From NCBI GenBank assembly GCA_026003835.1, contig BPHZ01000002.1:186001-250000 (forward strand): a stretch of 64,000 bases of DNA, in the 5' to 3' direction. Source of the DNA: Herpetosiphonaceae bacterium. Its GTDB lineage: Bacteria > Chloroflexota > Chloroflexia > Chloroflexales > Herpetosiphonaceae. The notes beneath the pieces are model-generated. The model did no database searches. It worked only from the letters and a program-made list of their open reading frames with translations, and was not told where the DNA came from. Position numbers and translations under genes: made by a program. Of the stretch, positions 45,585-53,388 are shown in pieces (position 1 is the stretch's first letter; the number at the start of each line of letters is the position of its first letter).

Positions 45585-46412
45585 CTACTCAAGCTGGGGG
45601 TAGAGGGCCAGCGCCCCCTCGCGTGCGGCTAACTCGGCTTCGCTCCAGCCATCCTCGACCGGCGTGAGCCCAACCAGCTCTTCAAGAGCGGACTCAAAGG
45701 TCTTCATCACGATTGTGGCGCTGGGGGCGTAGTCGAGCAGATCGTCGAGCCCGGCCACCCGAGCCGCCAGCCGCTCCGCCAGAACGTCTCGCTCATGCTC
45801 TTCCGCCGCTATAACCGCCGCCGTCTGTTGCGGCCTCCAGTGTCGATAGACACCCGCCTGGAGTAGTGCGCCGCCGCGCCTGCGGATCTGGGCAAGCCCG
45901 ACAACCTTGCGGCCGGCAACGACGATTTCGTAGGGCGAGAGGCCGCCGAAGCAGACACGCTTGAGCAGCGGATCGAGCGCGCGCACATCGGCGCGCGCCT
46001 CCTCGACGGGGATAACGCGAGAGTCCAGACCGAGTCGCCGGAGCGTTGCGGCCCAGATATCGCCCAGCCAGCTATAAGACCTGGTAACATCGGCGATGTA
46101 AAGGCGGTGCTCGCGGGGGATGGCCAGGTCGAGGAGCAGGAGGTCCTCGCCGGCAAGCACCACGCCGCCTCCGCTGCCGCGCCGGTGGATCGCGATGTTT
46201 GCCAGCGAGCATGCGGTGAGATCGAGCTCATGCGGTCGTTGTGACGAGCCTAGCAGCACTGTCGTAGGGCTGATGGAATACCAGCGCATGGCAGGCCGGC
46301 CCAACTCTTCGATCCCTTTCAGTAATGCGGCGCTTGCGGCAAGCTGGGCTGCTGCCGGCTCGCTGCTCATTGGGAGACGCCGGATTGGTTCACGTTGATC
46401 GATGATCATCAT
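45585..46412 (-). CDS. Lipoate-protein ligase A-like protein (BPL/LPL family)
   Basis: About 275 residues. The family core is present: IAIHRRGSGGGVVLAGEDLL (substrate loop), ISPTTVLLGSSQ and VAGRKVVGLAQIRRRGGALLQ with the catalytic-site Lys. It would transfer lipoate or octanoate to a lipoyl domain. The C-terminal adenylate-forming extension of E. coli LplA is absent, so it could be a LipM/LipL-like octanoyl or amidotransferase rather than a ligase. The start is uncertain: ATG pairs at 46412/46409 sit right beside GAGGA, and ATG 46370 lacks a site. Confidence 0.78.
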   Translation of the reverse strand: MMIIDQREPIRRLPMSSEPAAAQLAASAALLKGIEELGRPAMRWYSISPTTVLLGSSQRPHELDLTACSLANIAIHRRGSGGGVVLAGEDLLLLDLAIPREHRLYIADVTRSYSWLGDIWAATLRRLGLDSRVIPVEEARADVRALDPLLKRVCFGGLSPYEIVVAGRKVVGLAQIRRRGGALLQAGVYRHWRPQQTAAVIAAEEHERDVLAERLAARVAGLDDLLDYAPSATIVMKTFESALEELVGLTPVEDGWSEAELAAREGALALYPQLE

Positions 46413-46449
46413 TCCTCTATCAACATTGAATTCTATCTGTATTCCTCAA

Positions 46450-48738
46450 TCAATGCATTGGTTGAGCGCTCTGGATGGATCTGAGCAACCGCGCCAGCAG
46501 CAGGCGCCAGCGCGTGCGGCGCCAGGCGGCAACGGCCTGGGCCTGGATGCCGGGTTTGAGCTTGTGCGGGCTGTAGGCCGCTTCCACGTAGAGCCATGCC
46601 AGCCAATGTACCTCGTCGGCGGCGGGCGCCAGCGCTCCTCCGCTCCATACACGGGGTGCCAGCTCGTTTATGTGCGCGGCGAGCGTTGCGGCAAACTCAT
46701 AGGGTGTGTCGCCGGCTTGCTGCTGGATTGCCAGCAGCCGCCCATAGCGGTAGAGGCGCTTGTAGATGATGGCGAGCGCCTCAGCTGGCTGAAGGCGGCG
46801 CAATCTGTACATGTCGATCTGCTCCCAGGCCAGGCCTGCGAGCGCCAGCAGCATAGGCACGGCCAGTAGAAACGGCCACCATGTGCGGCTACGCGGGGTC
46901 AGATAGGCCGCATCCGGCTCGATCTCCTGCCCCGGAGGCTCGCCGATGCCGGCGGTGCGAGCCAGGGGCCGCCGTCCGGCGGTAGGTTCGAACTCTACCC
47001 AGCCGTAGCCCGGAAAGTAGATTTCGGCCCACGAGTGTGCTTCGGCTTCAGTGATGACATAGACAGCGCCGGCGCTGTCGTAGCGTCCGCCCGCGTAGCC
47101 AACTGCCAGCCTGGCCGGGATGCCCGCCGAACGCGCCAGTACGACCATCGCCGTAGCGTAGTAATCACAGTAGCCCTGTCGTAAGTCGAAGAGCACATAA
47201 TCAGTCACATCCCTGCCGAGGGGTGGCGCCGGCACGTCGAGTGTGTAGGGGATGCGCCGCAGATAGTCCTCGATCGCCCGCGCGCGATCGTATGGCGTCG
47301 GGGCGGTTGCTGTCAGGTCGCGCGCGAGCGCGTGCACGCGGGCTGGGACCGTATCGGGCAGGCTGAGATAGCGCTGACGCACCCATTCAGGGTAGTCGCT
47401 GCCCGCCGCGCGCAGGCGAGCTTCGTCGACGACTGCCACCAGCGACTCGACGTTGTATTCATCGGCGTCGACCTGCACGGCAAACGCGTCTCCGGGGGCG
47501 CGCCAGGCAATAGCATAGTCGTGGTCGGTCGTCACCAGTTCGCCGGCAGCGTAGAGTACACCGCCCAGATCCTGCTGGTTTACAATGCGGTGGCGGACGA
47601 GGCGGCGGCTCTGTGGAACCGCTGCCGGGACCGGATCGCCGGCGGCATACTCAGCGGTGGTTGTCGGGCTGCTGTACCAACCGTGGCCGGTGTAGACATC
47701 GTAGCTCAGGCCGCGCCAGTAGTAGCGCGGAGGGTAATCGATCACCGCTGCCGGCACTGGCGAGAGGTCGCCCGTACTGATGTGCATAACCAGCCGCTGC
47801 GATAGCTCAGGCCCGGCGCCAATCAGATGGCTGCGCGGTAGACCCGGCGAGCGTAATGTGTCAAGTGCACTTGCCGGCGCAGGGCGTGGCTCAAGGCCAA
47901 ACGAGCGTCCAAGCGGCTGCGCTTCGCGGATCTGCCGTCCGGCCAGCCGCTGCCCAAAGGCGCTGAGTCCCTCGATCGTCAGCAGCGGGGCGAGCGCTGC
48001 CACCGCCAGCAGCGCCAGCAACAGCGGCAGCGTTACAAGCGCCATATCTTCGCGGATATCCGGCGAAAAATCGATACCTTGGGTTGCCCAGCGCTGCTCC
48101 CGGCGAATATGGTCTATGAGCGGGAGCAGCATCAGTGCTGCGGCCAGCGGCGCCAGCAGCGGAAACGGGTTTTCTCCGACGTAAGCCAGGATGCCGGCAT
48201 GGATGCTGGCTGCCGGAAGCAGCGCCTGGAGCGGTTGGCCGCGCCGCCTGACGGCCCACCCCGCCCAGGCGGATACCAGCCACAGGGCCATGGTCCAGAA
48301 CAGCGCGGCGGCGACGGGGTCGAAGGCTGGTTCGCCGGCGCCCAAGGCCAGCATCCACTTGCTCAGGCGGATGAGCAATGTCTCCGTGGCCGCTACCAGT
48401 TGCCATAACCTGTCGGCGGCCTGGTCATCCTGTGATACAAGCGCCGTCAGCGCCTGCAGGATCGGGCCGCTGAGCTGCCCCACCAGGACGAGAGTCAGGG
48501 CGGTGCCAGTCACAAACAGAAGAAGCCCCGCCTGCAGTCCGCCGATCCTGCGTCCTGCCAGCCACCAGCCTCCCAGCAGCGCGGGCACCGCAGCGCGCAA
48601 GAGCAGCCAGATATCCAGGCCGCGCACAAGTGAGGCCAGGCTGAACGACAGGCCGGCGAGCGCGACCCCCAGCAGGCCGAGCGCCAGCAAGGTCGTCAGG
48701 CCGATCGAGCCTACAAGCCATCTCAGGACGTAACTCAT
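46450..48738 (-). CDS. TgpA-like membrane transglutaminase
   Basis: 762 residues. About six membrane helices in the first 290 residues (LTTLLALGLLGVALAGLSF and others) are followed by a DUF3488-type linker. A periplasmic or outer transglutaminase core has RQGYCDYYATAMVVLARSAG (Cys), ITEAEAHSWAEIYF (His) and GWVEFEPTAGR (third acid as Glu). One more helix (WWPFLLAVPMLLALAGLAW) and a DUF4129-like tail end the protein. It starts at MSYVLRWL (48738), whose ATG overlaps the stop of the DUF58 gene, so they are coupled. The role in cell-envelope proteolysis or cross-linking is inferred from family members. Confidence 0.9.
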   Translation of the reverse strand: MSYVLRWLVGSIGLTTLLALGLLGVALAGLSFSLASLVRGLDIWLLLRAAVPALLGGWWLAGRRIGGLQAGLLLFVTGTALTLVLVGQLSGPILQALTALVSQDDQAADRLWQLVAATETLLIRLSKWMLALGAGEPAFDPVAAALFWTMALWLVSAWAGWAVRRRGQPLQALLPAASIHAGILAYVGENPFPLLAPLAAALMLLPLIDHIRREQRWATQGIDFSPDIREDMALVTLPLLLALLAVAALAPLLTIEGLSAFGQRLAGRQIREAQPLGRSFGLEPRPAPASALDTLRSPGLPRSHLIGAGPELSQRLVMHISTGDLSPVPAAVIDYPPRYYWRGLSYDVYTGHGWYSSPTTTAEYAAGDPVPAAVPQSRRLVRHRIVNQQDLGGVLYAAGELVTTDHDYAIAWRAPGDAFAVQVDADEYNVESLVAVVDEARLRAAGSDYPEWVRQRYLSLPDTVPARVHALARDLTATAPTPYDRARAIEDYLRRIPYTLDVPAPPLGRDVTDYVLFDLRQGYCDYYATAMVVLARSAGIPARLAVGYAGGRYDSAGAVYVITEAEAHSWAEIYFPGYGWVEFEPTAGRRPLARTAGIGEPPGQEIEPDAAYLTPRSRTWWPFLLAVPMLLALAGLAWEQIDMYRLRRLQPAEALAIIYKRLYRYGRLLAIQQQAGDTPYEFAATLAAHINELAPRVWSGGALAPAADEVHWLAWLYVEAAYSPHKLKPGIQAQAVAAWRRTRWRLLLARLLRSIQSAQPMH

Positions 48739-50036
48739 CGCAGCGGCCTCCAGCCTGTATCGCCCGGCTGTTGGATGGGTATGACCCGCCCGCTGGCAAG
48801 CGTACGCCATTTCCAGGTGCCCTGCTGGCCTGGGCGCATCTCAGGCCGGTCGAGCAGCTCCCTGGTGATGATGGAATGGGGTATCCCCTGCTTCGCCAAC
48901 AGCGCCGCCGTCGCTTGCATATTGCCGCTGCCGCCGAATGAGCTCGGCTCCAGCAAGAGAACTGTTGGGACGGCATTGCCGCGCAGGAGCGCGAGCAGCG
49001 CTGTAACCCACCTGCCCGACGTATCCGGGGTGATGATAACCAGGCTGGGGCCGCGGCCGAGCGCCGGACGCGCCCGTTCGATCAGATCGGCAAGGGGGTG
49101 CCTCCCGGCGGAGATCTGGGCCAGAGCGCGCAGGATGCGCAGCCGCTGGAGGTCGCCCGGTTGGGCTGGTAGCCAGGCCAGCTCTTTGCCATAGGCGATC
49201 ATCCCGACGGATCGCCCCAGTCGCAGGCCGCGGTCGGCCAGCGACGCGGCGAGGATGACGCCGTGCTCCTCGGTCGAGGACTGCCCCTGGCCGGCCTGTA
49301 CGTCTGCATGCAGATCGAGCATGATCCACCAGTCGGAAACGGGAGCGCCATCAAAGAGCCGGACCATTAACGAGCCGTGATGAGCGGAACTGGGCCAGTG
49401 GATCCAGCGGGGGCTGTCGCCGGGACGGTATTCGCGGATGCCGCCGGTGTTCACCGTTCGATCGTAGGTGGCTGGCCGGGGATGCCCATCGCCGGCGTAG
49501 CTGCCTGGGGCAACTTCGATCGACGGCAGCGGGACGACTGGCGGCATAACCGTCAGCGTGGCCGACGCGGGATCGCGCAGGCATACCGTGTAGATGCCAA
49601 AGGGATCGCCGCAGCGGAGCGTTGTAGGCCCGAGCATAAAGATGCCCCTGCGCGAGCAGGTGCCCCTGGTCTGCCAGCGATTCTCCTGCTTGCCGCTGGC
49701 GCCAATGCCTCTGCTGGCAGTGTAGCCTGGCAACGTCGAGTGATCGACGATCTCCACCCAGAGGGCAGGAAGCCAGCTGTGGTTGATCAGCGTAAAGCGC
49801 TCCTCCAACGTATCGCCGACCTGCGCCCAGCCAAAGCGCATCTCGCGGACCAGGCGCAGGCTATGCGCCAGCGAACGTGCCCAGAGATAGGCTACCAGCC
49901 ATGTGCCGCCAAGGCCGGCGAGCAGGAGGCGCCAGCCGCCAAAGGGCCAGACGAGCTGCAGCAGCAGCAGCGCGCCGACCAGGATAGGCAGCAGGCGGAG
50001 ATTGAGCCTGATCTCTGCTGTGGGAGCAGCGCTCAT
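48735..50036 (-). CDS. DUF58 domain protein
   Basis: 433 residues. Two N-terminal helices (LRLLPILVGALLLLQLVW and LLLAGLGGTWLVAYLW) are followed by a beta region and the DUF58/VWA-like signature VNTGGIREYRPGDSPRWIHWPSS and LFDGAPVSDWWIMLDLHAD. The pair DUF58-TgpA is widespread, usually with a MoxR ATPase upstream; no MoxR gene is adjacent here, the next upstream gene being an unrelated aldo/keto reductase. It acts at the membrane, function unproven. AGGAGA precedes the start. Confidence 0.87.
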   Translation of the reverse strand: MSAAPTAEIRLNLRLLPILVGALLLLQLVWPFGGWRLLLAGLGGTWLVAYLWARSLAHSLRLVREMRFGWAQVGDTLEERFTLINHSWLPALWVEIVDHSTLPGYTASRGIGASGKQENRWQTRGTCSRRGIFMLGPTTLRCGDPFGIYTVCLRDPASATLTVMPPVVPLPSIEVAPGSYAGDGHPRPATYDRTVNTGGIREYRPGDSPRWIHWPSSAHHGSLMVRLFDGAPVSDWWIMLDLHADVQAGQGQSSTEEHGVILAASLADRGLRLGRSVGMIAYGKELAWLPAQPGDLQRLRILRALAQISAGRHPLADLIERARPALGRGPSLVIITPDTSGRWVTALLALLRGNAVPTVLLLEPSSFGGSGNMQATAALLAKQGIPHSIITRELLDRPEMRPGQQGTWKWRTLASGRVIPIQQPGDTGWRPLR

Positions 50037-50061
50037 CCTGTGTGTCTTCTCCTAATCCGGA

Positions 50062-51075
50062 TCAGAGCCAGCGATAGGGATGCGGGCCAAAGTCGGCCTC
50101 GTAGAACGGCGAGATCATACGACCGGGCGGGATAATCTCATCGATGCAGGCGCGATCTTCATCGCTCATTGCGATATCCAGCGCGCGCAGATTATCCTCA
50201 AGCTGTTCCATCGTGCGTGGCCCAATAATTGGGCTGGTGACGCCCGGCTGGCGCAGGCACCAGGCCAGAGCGAGCTGTGACAGCGTGCAGCCCTTTTCCT
50301 CGGCCAGCGGTTGTAATCCCTCCACTACGTCATAGACTCGCTCGGTCATCCGACGCTGTAGAATTGGATTGCTCTGGATATTCGCGAAGCGGCTATCCGC
50401 CGGTGGCGGTGTGCCCCTACTGTACTTGCCGCTGAGCAGGCCGCCGGCAAGCGGACTCCAGGGAATGATGGCGATGCCATAGGTTTGCGCCATCGGAATA
50501 AGTTCGCGCTCGATGCGCCGGTCTAGCAGGTTGTAGGGTGGCTGCTCGGAGACGAAGCGGTTTAGGTTGAGTTCCTTCGACGCCCAAAGCGCCTCGATGA
50601 TCTGCCAGGCGGCAAAGGTGGTCGTGCCGATATAGCGCACCTTGCCGGAGCGGACGAGATCGTCAAGGGCGCGCAGTGTCTCGTCGATGGGGATCGACGG
50701 CTGCGGCCGGTGAATCTGATAGAGATCGATGTAGTCGGTCTGGAGGCGGCGCAGGCTGGCCTCGCACTGCTCGATGATGTGGCGGCGGCTATTGCCCCAC
50801 GCATTTGGATCGTCGTCGCTCATGCGGCCATGCACCTTCGTCGCCAGCACGATCTCATGGCGCTTGCCGTTGCGTCTGAGCGCCTCGCCGACGACCTCCT
50901 CGCTGCGCCCGCGACTATAAACGTTTGCCGTATCTAAAAAATTGATGCCGGCGTCGATGGCCCGGTCGATGATTGCGTAGGAGTCTTCGGCGCTGGTCTT
51001 GCCGCCGAACATCATACAGCCAAGACAGAGAGCGCTGACCTGTACGCCCGTACGTCCTAAAGAACGATACTCCAT
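50062..51075 (-). CDS. Aldo/keto reductase
   Basis: 337-residue NADPH-dependent oxidoreductase. Begins MEYRSLGRTGVQVSALCLGC, with FLDTANVYSRGRSEEVVGEAL (Asp and Tyr), LATKVHGRM (Lys) and DLYQIHRPQPSIPIDETL (His) giving the tetrad, and PIIGPRTMEQLEDNL closing the cofactor site. The subgroup resembles YajO/AKR11-type enzymes. Natural substrate unknown. The 26-bp gap to the DUF58 start makes co-transcription possible. Confidence 0.9.
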   Translation of the reverse strand: MEYRSLGRTGVQVSALCLGCMMFGGKTSAEDSYAIIDRAIDAGINFLDTANVYSRGRSEEVVGEALRRNGKRHEIVLATKVHGRMSDDDPNAWGNSRRHIIEQCEASLRRLQTDYIDLYQIHRPQPSIPIDETLRALDDLVRSGKVRYIGTTTFAAWQIIEALWASKELNLNRFVSEQPPYNLLDRRIERELIPMAQTYGIAIIPWSPLAGGLLSGKYSRGTPPPADSRFANIQSNPILQRRMTERVYDVVEGLQPLAEEKGCTLSQLALAWCLRQPGVTSPIIGPRTMEQLEDNLRALDIAMSDEDRACIDEIIPPGRMISPFYEADFGPHPYRWL

Positions 51076-51386
51076 AGTTCGCCTTCCTTACATAGAATCA
51101 GCCGGCTGCTACGACGGCCAAAGCGATACAGCTCTTTCAGTATATCACGCTGAGCACAAGCAGAAGGGAGAGCCACGCTGGTATGGGGCTTGCGAAAGGC
51201 TTGATCAAGGGCTAGAATAACGGATGCCACGGGCGTGCGAACCTTTGCGGTACAGGAAGCCTGATAATAGCATGGCTGATTAGCCCTGATACCGATCAAT
51301 CCAGGCAAGCGCTGTGAACGCTTACCTGAGCATAGCAATAATCGCCTGTTGGCAAAAAACGGACACTTCATCAAAGGAGGGATGTA
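51076..51386. other. Intergenic region, nothing recognised
   Basis: 311 bp between divergent genes. Only short AT-richer blocks suitable for promoters and a ribosome site at the right edge (AAAGGAGG). No hairpin of note. Confidence 0.4.
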
Positions 51387-51677
51387 ATGGTGAAGAAAGA
51401 ATATTCCCCGGCTGGACGATCCTGCCGGGTCACGTTTGAGCTGCCGCCCGAGGCTAACGCCGAAAGCGCTGCTATTGCCGGCGAGTTTAACGATTGGAAT
51501 CCGGAGCCGATGAAGCGGCGCAAAAATGGCGGGTTCACGGCGACCGTCTCGCTCAAGCCTGGTCGTGATTACCGCTTCCGCTACTTAATCGATGGCGAGC
51601 GTTGGGAGAACGATTGGGCCGCCGATCGCTACGAGCCCAACCAGTTCGGCAGCGAGGACTCCATCGTCACCGTCTAG
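51387..51677 (+). CDS. Stand-alone CBM48/AMPK-type glycogen-binding protein
   Basis: 96 residues, a single early-set domain: RVTFELPPEANAESAAIAGE, FNDWNPEPMKRRKNGGF and YRFRYLIDGERWENDWAADRY. These are the W/N/G residues and last strand of isoamylase N-terminal domains that bind alpha-glucans. No enzymatic domain is attached and no glycogen gene lies next to it. AAAGGAGG precedes the ATG. It may tether or regulate glycogen-metabolising proteins, by inference. Confidence 0.85.
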   Translation: MVKKEYSPAGRSCRVTFELPPEANAESAAIAGEFNDWNPEPMKRRKNGGFTATVSLKPGRDYRFRYLIDGERWENDWAADRYEPNQFGSEDSIVTV

Positions 51678-51846
51678 ACCCTGCTGTAAGCCTTTTACCG
51701 TTATGCAAGTATCCTGATACTGCTCAGGGGCGAACCTGGAACTGGATTATAAAAGGCGTTCGCCCCTGGATCGCTCTCTCCTGTTGATAGCCAGCGCATC
51801 CTGAAGCTGTGTCCACATCGCTGTGCTTCGTGGTATCATCATATTT

Positions 51847-52176
51847 ATGAGCGACGAGAGTCTAACTACCAAAACCAACACCATCACCGACGTTGAGTTT
51901 GTCGTTGTCCCCGACGAGGAGCTGGAGAAGCCGTACCGGGTGATCATCGAAAACGATGATGTTACCCCAATGGATTTTGTTGTCCTGGTGTTGTGCGCCA
52001 TCTTCGAGCTTTCTCCGAACAAAGCGCAGCGGGTGATGCTGCGGGCGCACTATTTTGGCCGCGCCCATGTGACAACGCTGCCCTACGAGGAGGCCCGGCA
52101 GCGGGTGTACGATGCTCATAGCCTTGCGCGGGCCGTGGGCTATCCACTTACCTTCTATCTTGAGCCTGATGAGTAG
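51847..52176 (+). CDS. clpS: ATP-dependent Clp protease adaptor ClpS
   Basis: 109 residues. Delivers N-degron substrates to ClpA/ClpC. The signature YRVIIENDDVTPMDFVVLVL includes the N-end-binding residues, followed by AHYFGRAHVTTLPYEEARQR and TFYLEPDE. The N-terminal 30 residues are flexible. The ATG at 51847 is used because the family starts there; an in-frame upstream Met at 51823 lies in a non-conserved extension. No strong ribosome site is seen. No clp ATPase is adjacent. Confidence 0.9.
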   Translation: MSDESLTTKTNTITDVEFVVVPDEELEKPYRVIIENDDVTPMDFVVLVLCAIFELSPNKAQRVMLRAHYFGRAHVTTLPYEEARQRVYDAHSLARAVGYPLTFYLEPDE

Positions 52177-52365
52177 CCGGGCATGGCCAAACCGCTAACG
52201 AGAGGAAGACGCCCGCAGCCTGGTGTCCAGTACATTCCCTCGTCATGGAGGAGCGGTTCTCGACCCTTTCGTCTAAAACTGACGCTGTGTATAATAGTTT
52301 TATACGACCTCGGTGGCTGGACCGCTTCTCAGGACCCTTAACTGATCGCAAGGAGAGCATAACGC

Positions 52366-53388
52366 ATGATTGTCGCCGATAATCTTCATAAAACCTTTGG
52401 CGACTTCCAGGCGGTCAAGGGCATCTCGCTGGAAGTAGCGCCGGGCGAGGTTCTGGCGCTGCTGGGGCCGAATGGCGCCGGCAAAACAACGACCGTGCGT
52501 ATGTTGAGCGCAATTCTCAAGCCTACCTCCGGACAGGCGACCGTCGGCGGCTTTGATGTCGTCCGAGAAGCCCGCCAGGTCCGCCACGCTGTTGGGCTGT
52601 TGACTGAGTTCCCCGGCCTGTACCACCGTATGCGCGCCTTCGACTACCTGTTGTTCTTTGGGCGGCTGCAGGGCGTGGATGACCAGACCTGCATGGCCAG
52701 GGCCGAGCGACTGCTGCGAAAATTTGATCTATGGGAGGCGCGGGATAAGCGGCTTGACGGCTACTCAAAGGGTATGAAGCAGAAGATCGCCCTCATCCGC
52801 GCAATGATCCACGAGCCGCGCATTTTGTTTCTCGACGAGCCGACGACGGCGATGGATCCGCACAGCGCTCGCACGGTGCGCGATGCGATCGCCGAGCTGC
52901 GTGAGGATCGACGGACGATCATTCTCTGTACCCATAACCTGACCGAGGCTGAAACACTGGCTGACCGGATCGCCATCATCCGCGACGGCAGCATTATTGC
53001 CGAGGGTGATATTGCCGGCCTGAGCCGGCAGTTGTTGGGCGATCCTCTCTGGGAGGTGCGACTGGCCCATCCGCTGCCACAGCTTGCCGAGATCCTGTCC
53101 GGGGTGGTGAATATTAAAGAGGTTGGCCAGAGCTGGGCCCGCTACACCACACCCGATCCTGTCGCGGCAAACCCTATGGTCGTCGAGCGTCTCACTGCGG
53201 CGCGATCGGCTGTGGTATCGCTGGCAGAGGTGCAGCGCAGCCTTGAGGATGTCTACCTGAGTATCATCGGGCAGGGAGCGCCCGAGCGGATCGCTGGGGT
53301 TGATTTTGTTGAAGAGTATAGCGGGGAGCTGGTCGAGGGGGATCGGCGCAACGGACAGGTCGGCCAGCGTACGGGGAGGTCGCCATGA
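52366..53388 (+). CDS. ABC transporter ATP-binding protein
   Basis: 340 residues. Walker A GPNGAGKTTTVRM, signature YSKGMKQKIALIRAM, Walker B ILFLDEPTTAMDP and the H-loop in CTHNLTEAE are intact. The signature has SKG in place of SGG, as in some NatA/CcmA-like exporters. The C-terminal 90 residues extend beyond the core. AAGGAG precedes the ATG, and the last four bases overlap the permease start. A -10-like TATAAT lies at 52290-52295. Confidence 0.92.
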   Translation: MIVADNLHKTFGDFQAVKGISLEVAPGEVLALLGPNGAGKTTTVRMLSAILKPTSGQATVGGFDVVREARQVRHAVGLLTEFPGLYHRMRAFDYLLFFGRLQGVDDQTCMARAERLLRKFDLWEARDKRLDGYSKGMKQKIALIRAMIHEPRILFLDEPTTAMDPHSARTVRDAIAELREDRRTIILCTHNLTEAETLADRIAIIRDGSIIAEGDIAGLSRQLLGDPLWEVRLAHPLPQLAEILSGVVNIKEVGQSWARYTTPDPVAANPMVVERLTAARSAVVSLAEVQRSLEDVYLSIIGQGAPERIAGVDFVEEYSGELVEGDRRNGQVGQRTGRSP

